From positions 1 to 19,552 of the forward strand of contig JAEYTW010000086.1 of NCBI GenBank assembly GCA_023433835.1: a DNA stretch of 19,552 nucleotides. Direction: 5' to 3'. Under the pieces are notes generated by a model. The model saw nothing but the letters and a program-made list of their open reading frames with translations, did no database searches and had not been told where the DNA came from. Shown here one piece after another: positions 13,067-19,552 of the stretch; within the stretch, counting starts at the first letter, position 1, and each line of letters starts with the position of its first letter. The DNA is from Pseudomonadota bacterium (GTDB taxonomy: Bacteria > Pseudomonadota > Alphaproteobacteria > Ferrovibrionales > Ferrovibrionaceae). Made by a program: the position numbers and the translations under genes.

Positions 13067-14514
13067 GGCAGCAGCGCGCGGGCCGCCGTTTCCGCCGCCG
13101 CCATGATCGGGGCGGGATAGACGAAGAAGAACAGCGTGAACAGGCCGGTGGCGCCGAAGACCAGGGCCAGCTCGCCCCGGACGGGGGCGAAGGCGCCGGC
13201 AGGCTGGTCGAAGTACATCACCTTGACGACGCGCAGGTAGTAGAAGGCGCCGACGCAGGAGGCCAGCATGCCGATGACGGCCAGGATATAGAGCCCGGCA
13301 TCCACTGCCGCCATGAACACATAGAACTTGGCGAAGAACCCGGCCAGCGGCGGAATGCCGGCCAGCGAGAACATGAAGATGCCGAGCATCAGGGCCATCG
13401 CCGGATGGGTGCGGCCCAGCCCGGCGAGATCGTCGATGGACTCGACCATGCCGTGCTCGCGCTTCATCGACAGGATGCAGGCGAAGGTGCCGAGCGTCAT
13501 GACGAGGTAGATCGTCATGTAGACCACGACGCCGCGCACGCCTTCCTGGGTGCCCGCGGCCAGGCCCAGCAGGGCGAAGCCGACATGGCCGATCGACGAA
13601 TAGGCCATCAGGCGCTTGATATTGCGCTGGTTGATCGCGGCGAACGAGCCCAGCAGCATCGAGGCCACCGCGATGAAGATGATGACCTGGCGCCAGTCGG
13701 CCACCAGCTCGCCGAACGGCGAGAGCAGCGCGCGCAGGAACAGGCCGATCGCGGCGACCTTCGGGGCGGCGGCGAAGAAGGCCGTCACCGGGGTCGGCGC
13801 GCCTTCGTAGACGTCGGGCGCCCACATGTGGAACGGCACCGCCGACACCTTGAAGGCGAGGCCTGCGACCAGGAAGATCATGCCGGTGATCAGGCCGATC
13901 GACACCTCGCCGTGCGGCACGCCGGACAGCGCCTTGGCGATGCCGACGAAGTTGGTCGAGCCCGAGAAGCCGTAGATCAGCGAGCAGCCGTAGAGCAGCA
14001 TGCCCGACGACACCGCGCCGAGGACGAAGTATTTCAGGCCGGCCTCGGTCGCGCGGCTGTCGTCGCGGCGGAAGGCGGCGATGACGTAGAGCGACAACGA
14101 CTGCAGCTCGATGCCGAGATAGAGCGACATCAGGTCGTTGGCCGACAGCATCAGCATCATGCCGAGCGTCGCGAGCAGCACCAGGATCGGGTACTCGAAC
14201 CGCTCCATCTGATGCTCGCGGTTGAAGCCGAACGACAGGATCAGCGCCACGGCCGAGCCGATCAGCGTCAGGGTCTTGAACACCCGAGCGAAGCCGTCGG
14301 TCACGAACATGCCGTTCATGGCCACGGTCTTCTCGGTCGGGCCCATGCCGACCAGCACGATGGTGACGACCAGGGCGATGATCGACAGCCAGGAGACCGC
14401 GCGGGTCGAGCCGTCGCCGCGGAACACGCCGAACATCAGCAGCGCCATGATCATCAGGGCGAGCGCCAGTTCCGGGATGACCGGGATCAGGCTGGGGAGG
14501 GTCATGTGGGTCAT
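13063..14514 (-). CDS. nuoN: NADH-quinone oxidoreductase subunit N
   Basis: Antiporter-like proton-pumping subunit of complex I in the inner membrane, 483 residues, about 14 helices. Residues needed for pumping in E. coli NuoN have counterparts: Glu136 (in LGIELQSLS), Lys161 (in LKYFVLG), Lys222 (in LAFKVSAVPFHMW), Lys252 (in APKVAAIG) and Lys396 (in GFFAKFYVF). The first of two close ATGs (14514) is chosen because GGGAG lies at good distance; a second ATG at 14505 is possible. It ends the complex I gene series and its stop overlaps birA, so biotin ligase output is tied to this transcript. Confidence 0.96.
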   Translation of the reverse strand: MTHMTLPSLIPVIPELALALMIMALLMFGVFRGDGSTRAVSWLSIIALVVTIVLVGMGPTEKTVAMNGMFVTDGFARVFKTLTLIGSAVALILSFGFNREHQMERFEYPILVLLATLGMMLMLSANDLMSLYLGIELQSLSLYVIAAFRRDDSRATEAGLKYFVLGAVSSGMLLYGCSLIYGFSGSTNFVGIAKALSGVPHGEVSIGLITGMIFLVAGLAFKVSAVPFHMWAPDVYEGAPTPVTAFFAAAPKVAAIGLFLRALLSPFGELVADWRQVIIFIAVASMLLGSFAAINQRNIKRLMAYSSIGHVGFALLGLAAGTQEGVRGVVVYMTIYLVMTLGTFACILSMKREHGMVESIDDLAGLGRTHPAMALMLGIFMFSLAGIPPLAGFFAKFYVFMAAVDAGLYILAVIGMLASCVGAFYYLRVVKVMYFDQPAGAFAPVRGELALVFGATGLFTLFFFVYPAPIMAAAETAARALLP

Positions 14515-14534
14515 TTCGTCCTACTCCCGCGGGC

Positions 14535-16040
14535 TCAGTGCGCGACCGCGGCGGCGAGCTTGGCAGTAGCCGCGACGGCCGCCTGATGCTGCTGCAGCAG
14601 ATGGTCGACCGACACCGCCATGACGTCGAGGAAGATCTGGGGGGCGACGCCCATCCACAGGGTGACGACGATCAGCGGCGCGAAGATCAGGATCTCGCGC
14701 GGGCTGAGATCGAGGAGATCCTTCAGGTTCTCCTTCTCGAGCTTGCCGAAGATCACCCGGCGATAGAGCCACAGCGAATAGGCGGCGCCGAGGATGACGC
14801 CGGTGGCGGCCAGGAAGGCGACCCAGGTCGAGACCTGGAAGGCGCCGTTCAGGATCAGGAACTCGCCGACGAAGCCCGACGTGCCGGGCAGGCCGATCGT
14901 GCCCATGGTGAACACCATGAAGACGACGGCGTATTTCGGCATGTTGTTGACCAGGCCGCCATAGACGTCGATCAGCCGCGAATGGACGCGGTCGTAGACC
15001 ACGCCGACGCAGAGGAAGAGCGCGCCGGAGACGATGCCGTGCGACAGCATCTGCAGGATCGCGCCCTGCAGGCCCTGCTGGTTGAAGGTGAAGGTGCCGA
15101 TCGTGACGAAGCCCATGTGGGCGACCGACGAATAGGCGATCAGCTTCTTCATGTCCTCCTGCGCCAGCGCGACCAGCGAGGTGTAGATCACGCCGACGAC
15201 CGACAGGGCGAAGATCAGCGGGGCGAAATAGAGGCTCGCATCCGGGAACATCGGCAGCGAGAACCGCAGGAAGCCGTAACCGCCCATCTTCAGCAGCACG
15301 CCGGCCAGGATCACCGAACCCGCCGTCGGCGCCTCGACGTGGGCGTCGGGCAGCCAGGTGTGAACCGGCCACATCGGCACCTTGACGGCGAGCGAGGCGA
15401 AGAAGGCGAGGAACAGCCACTTCTGCGCCGTCGGCGAGAAGCTGTACTTCATCAGGGTCGGGATGTCGGCGGTGCCGGCCTGGTTGATCATGTAGAGGAT
15501 CGCCACCAGCATCAGCAGCGAGCCGAGCAGCGTGTAGAGGAAGAACTTGAACGTCGCGTAGATGCGGCGCGGCCCGCCCCAGACGCCGATGATGAGGAAC
15601 ATCGGGATCAGGCCGGCTTCGAAGAACAGGTAGAACAGGACGATGTCGAGCGAGCAGAACACGCCGATCATCAGGGTCTCGAGGACCAGGAAGGCGATCA
15701 GGTATTCCTTGACGCGGACATGGATCGCTTCCCACGAGGCCAGGATGCAGAACGGCATCAGGAACGTGGTCAGGATCACGAACAGCATCGAGATGCCGTC
15801 GACGCCGAGGCGGTAGCCGATCGTCTCGCCGAACCAGGGGGCGTGCTCGACGTATTGGAAGTTCGCCGTGCCGCTGTCGAACTTGATCCAGATAGCCAAG
15901 CTGACGGCGAAGGTGATGACCGTCGTCCACAAGGCGATCCAACGGGCCGAGCGCGCCACGCTCTCCTCATCGCCCCGCGAGAGCATGATGAGGAAGGCGC
16001 CGACCAGCGGCAGGAAGGTGGTGATCGTCAGGAGCGGCAT
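14535..16040 (-). CDS. nuoM: NADH-quinone oxidoreductase subunit M
   Basis: Antiporter-like proton-pumping subunit of complex I, 501 residues, about 14 helices. Key charged residues are all present: Glu141 (in LFFEAGLIP), Lys220 (in LAVKVPMWPVHTWLPDAH), Lys251 (in LLKMGGYG) and Glu393 (in GFVGEFL). The sequence VPMWPVHTWLPDAHVEAPTA (221-240) is a family hallmark. It starts 4 bp after nuoL and ends 20 bp before nuoN. The ribosome site is weak, consistent with coupling to nuoL. Length and content are ordinary for the family. Confidence 0.97.
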   Translation of the reverse strand: MPLLTITTFLPLVGAFLIMLSRGDEESVARSARWIALWTTVITFAVSLAIWIKFDSGTANFQYVEHAPWFGETIGYRLGVDGISMLFVILTTFLMPFCILASWEAIHVRVKEYLIAFLVLETLMIGVFCSLDIVLFYLFFEAGLIPMFLIIGVWGGPRRIYATFKFFLYTLLGSLLMLVAILYMINQAGTADIPTLMKYSFSPTAQKWLFLAFFASLAVKVPMWPVHTWLPDAHVEAPTAGSVILAGVLLKMGGYGFLRFSLPMFPDASLYFAPLIFALSVVGVIYTSLVALAQEDMKKLIAYSSVAHMGFVTIGTFTFNQQGLQGAILQMLSHGIVSGALFLCVGVVYDRVHSRLIDVYGGLVNNMPKYAVVFMVFTMGTIGLPGTSGFVGEFLILNGAFQVSTWVAFLAATGVILGAAYSLWLYRRVIFGKLEKENLKDLLDLSPREILIFAPLIVVTLWMGVAPQIFLDVMAVSVDHLLQQHQAAVAATAKLAAAVAH

Positions 16041-16044
16041 GGGA

Positions 16045-17982
16045 TCACCGACCGAGCAGGTAGAAATAGAAGCTGACGAGCGCCGCCACGCCGATCAGCA
16101 TGGCGAAGGCATAATGGTAGACGTAACCCGACTGCAGCGCGGCGATCCGGCGTGAGGCGCGCAGGACCAGCGCCGAGATCCCGTCCGGCCCCAGGCCGTC
16201 GATGATCTTCCCGTCGCCGCCCTTCCACAGCACCCGGCCGATCCACTTGGCGGGACGGACCAGGGTGTAGTCGTAGAGCTCGTCGAAGTACCACTTGTTC
16301 AGGAGGAACTGGTAGAGCCCCTCGTTGGCACGGCGCAGGGCGCCCGGCACGCCGGTATGGCGGATGTACATCATCCAGGCTGTCCAGATGCCGACGACAC
16401 CGGCGATCAGCGGCAGGGCCTTGGCCCAGCCGGGGATGTGGTGGGCCGCTTCCATCGCCTTGTTGGTCTCGGCGACGAAGATCGACTTGCCCCAGAAGTT
16501 CTGCCAATGCTCGCCGATCATCAGGTCGTGGAAGATGAAGCCGGCGAACAGGGCCCCCAGGCTGAGGATGTAGAGCGGCACCAGCATCACCGGCGGGCTC
16601 TCATGGGCATGCTCGATGACGTGATGGTCGCCGCGGAAATGACCGTGGAAGGTCATGAACAGGAGGCGCCAGGAATAGAAGGCGGTCAGCACGGCCGCGG
16701 CCACGCCCATGATGAAGGCGTAGTAGCCGATGCCCGAATGGGCGCCGAACGCTGCCTCGATGATCATGTCCTTCGAATAGTAGCCGGCAAAGAACGGCAC
16801 GCCGGCCAGCGCGAGCGAGCCGATCCACATCAGGACGTAGGTCTGCTTGATGTGGCCGGCGAGGCCACCCATGTTGCGCATGTCCTGCTCGCCCTCGACG
16901 GCATGGATGACCGAGCCGGCGCAGAGGAACAGGAGTGCCTTGAAGAAGGCGTGGGTGAACAGGTGGAAGATCGCCGCCGGATAGGCCGAGACGCCGATGG
17001 CAAAGAACATGTAGCCGAGCTGTGAGCAGGTCGAATAGGCGATGACCCGCTTGATGTCGTTCTGCACGAGGCCGACCGTGGCGGCGAAGAACGCCGTGGT
17101 GGCGCCGAGGAAGGCGACGAACTGCAGCGTGTTCGGGGCGAGCTCGAACAGCGGCGAGCAGCGCGCCAGCATGAAGACGCCGGCGGTGACCATCGTCGCG
17201 GCGTGAATCAGCGCCGAGACCGGCGTCGGGCCCTCCATGGCGTCCGGCAGCCAGGTGTGCAGCAGCAACTGCGCCGACTTGCCCATGGCGCCGACGAACA
17301 GCAGCAGCGTCATGATCGTCAGGAAGTCGAGGTCCATGCCCAGGAAATGGAGCGACTTGCCGACCAGCTGGGGCGCGGCCGCGAAGACCGTGTCGAACTG
17401 GACCGAGCCGAAGGCCAGGAACACCGCGAAGATGCCCAGCGTGAAGCCGAAGTCGCCGACGCGGTTGACCAGGAACGCCTTGATCGAGGCGGCATTGGCC
17501 GACGGACGCTCGAACCAGAAGCCGATCAGCAGGTAGGAGGCGAGACCGACGCCTTCCCAGCCGAAGAACATCTGCACGAAGTTGTCGGCCGTCACCAGCA
17601 TCAGCATGGCGAAGGTGAACAGGGACAGATAGGCGAAGAACCGCGGCCGGTGCGGATCGTGGCTCATGTACCCGATCGAGTAGATGTGCACGAGGCTCGA
17701 CACGCCGGTGACCACCACCAGCATCACCGCGGTGAGCTGGTCGATGCGCAGCGCCCACTTGACCTCGAGCGCGCCCGACGAGAACCAGGTCATCACCTGG
17801 GCGGTCTGGACATGGCCCATCAGGCCTACGTCGTAGAAGGCATAGAGCGAGAGCAGCGCCGAGACCACGAGGCCCGCGACGGTGACGGTCATGGCCGCGG
17901 CATCGCCGATGATGCGGCCGCCGAACCCCGCGACGATCGAGGCGAGAAGCGGCAGGAAGACGATGATGTGGAAGATCGTCAC
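16045..17982 (-). CDS. nuoL: NADH-quinone oxidoreductase subunit L
   Basis: Largest antiporter-like subunit of complex I, at the far end of the membrane arm, 645 residues with about 16 helices and the long lateral C-terminal helix. Pumping residues are conserved: Glu143 (in FFGWEGVGLASYLL), Lys235 (in GAMGKSAQ), Lys348 (in HAFFKALLFL) and Lys404 (in YYSKDMI). The signature HTWLPDAMEGPTPVSALIHA lies at 242-261. Translation starts with GTG at 17982, 4 bp after nuoK, with GAAGG upstream; no in-frame ATG gives the normal N-terminus. Length is within the family range (about 610-690). Confidence 0.97.
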   Translation of the reverse strand: MTIFHIIVFLPLLASIVAGFGGRIIGDAAAMTVTVAGLVVSALLSLYAFYDVGLMGHVQTAQVMTWFSSGALEVKWALRIDQLTAVMLVVVTGVSSLVHIYSIGYMSHDPHRPRFFAYLSLFTFAMLMLVTADNFVQMFFGWEGVGLASYLLIGFWFERPSANAASIKAFLVNRVGDFGFTLGIFAVFLAFGSVQFDTVFAAAPQLVGKSLHFLGMDLDFLTIMTLLLFVGAMGKSAQLLLHTWLPDAMEGPTPVSALIHAATMVTAGVFMLARCSPLFELAPNTLQFVAFLGATTAFFAATVGLVQNDIKRVIAYSTCSQLGYMFFAIGVSAYPAAIFHLFTHAFFKALLFLCAGSVIHAVEGEQDMRNMGGLAGHIKQTYVLMWIGSLALAGVPFFAGYYSKDMIIEAAFGAHSGIGYYAFIMGVAAAVLTAFYSWRLLFMTFHGHFRGDHHVIEHAHESPPVMLVPLYILSLGALFAGFIFHDLMIGEHWQNFWGKSIFVAETNKAMEAAHHIPGWAKALPLIAGVVGIWTAWMMYIRHTGVPGALRRANEGLYQFLLNKWYFDELYDYTLVRPAKWIGRVLWKGGDGKIIDGLGPDGISALVLRASRRIAALQSGYVYHYAFAMLIGVAALVSFYFYLLGR

Positions 17983-17986
17983 GACT

Positions 17987-18295
17987 TCAGCCCTTCATCA
18001 GGTTGATGTCCTCGACCGCGATCGTGCCGCGGTTGCGGAAGTAGACGACGAGGATCGCAAGGCCGATGGCCGCTTCGCCGGCGGCGACGGTCAGCACCAG
18101 CAGGGCGAAGACCTGGCCGACCAGATCGCCGAGGAAGCTCGAGAACGCGACCAGGTTGATGTTGACGGCGAGCAGCATCAGCTCGACCGACATCAGGATG
18201 ATGATGACGTTCTTCCGGTTCAGGAAGATGCCGAAGATCCCGAGCGTGAACAGGATCGCGGCAACCGTCAGGAAATGGCCAAGACCGACAGCCAT
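17987..18295 (-). CDS. nuoK: NADH-quinone oxidoreductase subunit K
   Basis: Small three-helix membrane subunit of complex I, 102 residues, the normal size. The two membrane glutamates essential in E. coli NuoK are present as Glu38 (in MSVELMLLAVN) and Glu74 (in AAGEAAIGLAI). It lies in the chain of charged residues linking the quinone site to the antiporter subunits. The ATG at 18295 has a strong GAGGGGG ribosome site, unlike nuoL and nuoM downstream, which lie 4 bp behind the preceding gene. Confidence 0.97.
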   Translation of the reverse strand: MAVGLGHFLTVAAILFTLGIFGIFLNRKNVIIILMSVELMLLAVNINLVAFSSFLGDLVGQVFALLVLTVAAGEAAIGLAILVVYFRNRGTIAVEDINLMKG

Positions 18296-18327
18296 GTTGT
18301 ACCCCCTCTAGGCTCGAGCCGTGAGCG

Positions 18328-18936
18328 TCAGACGCCCTGGCCCGGCTTGACCTTCTTCAATTCGACCGCCTGGTCGCGCCGGCGACCCAGCTGCTGCATC
18401 GACGACTGGCGGCGCACGCCCGGACGATGGCGCAGGGTCAGCACGATGGCGCCGATCATGGCGACCAGCAGGATCAGGCCGGCGACCTGGAACAGGTAGA
18501 TGTACTTGGTATAGAGCACCTGCCCGATCGCGCGCGTGTTGGTGACGCCCTCCACGATCGGTGTCGCCGCCACCTGGTTGGCATGCGGGGCCGAGACCCA
18601 GCCGCCCAGGATCAGGAACAGCTCGATCAGCAGGATCAGCCCGACCAGCCCGCCCACCGGCAGGTACTGCAGGAAGCCTTGCCTGAGTTCGACGAAGTTG
18701 ATGTCGAGCATCATCACGACGAACAGGAACAGCACGGCGACCGCGCCGACATAGACGATGACCAGGATCATCGCCAGGAATTCCGCCCCCATCAGCACGA
18801 ACAGGCCGGCCGACGAGAAGAACGCAAGAATCAGGAACAGGACCGAATGGACCGGGTTCCTGGACGCGATCACCATCGTCGCCGCGGCAACCGTCACCGC
18901 GGCGAAGAGATAGAAAGCGATAGTAGCAATCACCAT
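18328..18936 (-). CDS. nuoJ: NADH-quinone oxidoreductase subunit J
   Basis: Five-helix membrane subunit of complex I, 202 residues. The conserved third-helix region LMGAEFLAMILVIVYVGAVA (48-67), with Glu52, Tyr62 and Gly64, identifies the family and is the site of the pi-bulge transition in known structures. The C-terminal tail after the last helix (about 165-202) is basic and cytoplasmic. The ATG at 18936 follows AAGGGG at good spacing; the frame is open further upstream but overlaps nuoI. It is separated from nuoI and nuoK by 32 bp on each side. Confidence 0.96.
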   Translation of the reverse strand: MVIATIAFYLFAAVTVAAATMVIASRNPVHSVLFLILAFFSSAGLFVLMGAEFLAMILVIVYVGAVAVLFLFVVMMLDINFVELRQGFLQYLPVGGLVGLILLIELFLILGGWVSAPHANQVAATPIVEGVTNTRAIGQVLYTKYIYLFQVAGLILLVAMIGAIVLTLRHRPGVRRQSSMQQLGRRRDQAVELKKVKPGQGV

Positions 18937-18968
18937 TGTCGTTTGCCCCTTGAGCGCCTTGTTCCGGC

Positions 18969-19457
18969 TTACCGATACGGCGCGTCGGCGGCGATGTTCT
19001 TGGCGATCTCGTATTCCCAGCGATCGCCGTTCGCGAGCAGCTTGTCCTTGTTGTACATCAGCTCCTCGCGGGTCTCGGTGGCGAACTCGAAGTTCGGCCC
19101 CTCGACGATGGCATCGACCGGACAGGCTTCCTGGCAGAAGCCGCAGTAGATGCACTTCGTCATGTCGATGTCGTAGCGCGTCGTGCGGCGCTGGCCGTCG
19201 TCGCGCGGCTCGGCCTCGATGGTGATGGCCTGGGCCGGGCAGATCGCCTCGCAGAGCTTGCAGGCGATGCAGCGCTCCTCGCCGTTCGGATAACGGCGCA
19301 GCGCATGCTCGCCGCGGAAGCGCGGGCTGAGCGGTCCCTTCTCGTAGGGATAGTTCACGGTCACCTTGGGCTTGAACATGTACTTCAAGGTGAGCGCGAA
19401 GCCCGCCACCAGCTCTGACAGCAGGAACGAACGCGCGGTACGGTCGAGAGAGGCCAT
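18969..19457 (-). CDS. nuoI: NADH-quinone oxidoreductase subunit I (2x[4Fe-4S])
   Basis: Peripheral-arm ferredoxin-like subunit that carries clusters N6a and N6b, passing electrons toward the last cluster N2. Two CxxCxxCxxxCP motifs are complete: Cys63, 66, 69, 73 and Cys102, 105, 108, 112. The N-terminal stretch (about 10-30) is an amphipathic helix lying on the membrane. Size (162 residues) is the usual 160-165 of alphaproteobacterial and mitochondrial TYKY-type homologues. The ATG at 19457 has GGGAG nine bases upstream and is 12 bp after the nuoH stop. Confidence 0.97.
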   Translation of the reverse strand: MASLDRTARSFLLSELVAGFALTLKYMFKPKVTVNYPYEKGPLSPRFRGEHALRRYPNGEERCIACKLCEAICPAQAITIEAEPRDDGQRRTTRYDIDMTKCIYCGFCQEACPVDAIVEGPNFEFATETREELMYNKDKLLANGDRWEYEIAKNIAADAPYR

Positions 19458-19469
19458 TTCTGCTGCTCC

Positions 19470-19552
19470 CTACAGCTTCGGAACCCAGCCGCCGAACTGC
19501 AGCACGGCGGCGGTGAGGACAACCCAGCCGAGCGACACGGGCAGGAAGACTT
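19470..19552 (-). CDS. nuoH: NADH-quinone oxidoreductase subunit H, C-terminal end only
   Basis: The last 26 codons of a leftward gene cut by the window edge. They read VFLPVSLGWVVLTAAVLQ followed by FGGWVPKL and a TAG stop at 19470. This is the last membrane helix of NuoH (ND1 family), where FLP-SL-WVVLTA is typical. The identification rests on this short tail together with its position directly before nuoI, the standard order in complex I operons. The remainder of the gene lies beyond the right edge. Confidence 0.88.
   Translation of the reverse strand, partial: VFLPVSLGWVVLTAAVLQFGGWVPKL

Noticed and set aside
12323..13825. A 500-residue birA reading that continues far upstream
   Set aside because: The extra 253 residues are antisense-free frame-shifted nuoN sequence with no ligase similarity; the GTG at 13066 gives the normal start of a catalytic-only ligase.
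14538..16076. A 512-residue plus-strand frame rich in Asp, Glu, His and Gln
   Set aside because: It is the reverse complement of nuoM; the charged composition is what antisense of hydrophobic codons gives.

Overview
The window is GC-rich (roughly two-thirds G+C by eye), densely packed chromosomal DNA that reads as an alphaproteobacterium, most likely in or near Rhodospirillales; the exact genus cannot be read from it. The grounds are the short prolyl-tRNA synthetase without an editing insertion, RNase J next to methylmalonyl-CoA epimerase and a DUF1467 protein, a biotin ligase without a DNA-binding domain behind nuoN, and the proS-lolC-lolD order. Nearly everything is transcribed leftwards (minus strand); only one phosphatase gene and a probable small RNA run rightwards.

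Right half (minus strand, 19552 down to 8055): the tail of nuoH, then nuoI, nuoJ, nuoK, nuoL, nuoM and nuoN, the membrane-arm half of respiratory complex I. A run of touching or overlapping genes follows: birA (biotin ligase), coaX (type III pantothenate kinase), a Cys-dependent tyrosine-phosphatase-like protein, a small cupin, RNase J, methylmalonyl-CoA epimerase and a two-helix DUF1467 membrane protein. The only sizeable gap in this run is 108 bp in front of RNase J, so RNase J may have its own promoter.

Middle (8054 down to 5267): a 515-bp region without a protein gene (7540-8054) contains what looks like an independent small-RNA gene on the plus strand. It has an A-tract, a promoter with a CRP-like dyad over the -35, a series of hairpins and a textbook rho-independent terminator. 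To its left are a plus-strand PAP2 phosphatase and, divergent from it, an M24-family hydrolase that has lost all five usual metal ligands, followed by an overlapping small exported protein. I interpret this middle part as accessory material inserted between DUF1467 and proS, which are commonly close together in alphaproteobacteria.

Left part (5196 down to 3): proS, a DJ-1/PfpI-family protein, lolC, lolD and a second LolC/E-type permease form a tight operon. The lipoprotein-release transporter thus has two closely related permease genes flanking its ATPase gene. The lolD-distal permease ends 2 bp inside the window.

Functionally the window is mostly housekeeping: respiration, cofactor attachment and synthesis, RNA decay, propionyl-CoA metabolism, proline charging and lipoprotein sorting. 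I saw no insertion sequence, phage gene, tRNA, rRNA or CRISPR array. The part least explained by known families is the candidate small RNA at about 7651-7876.
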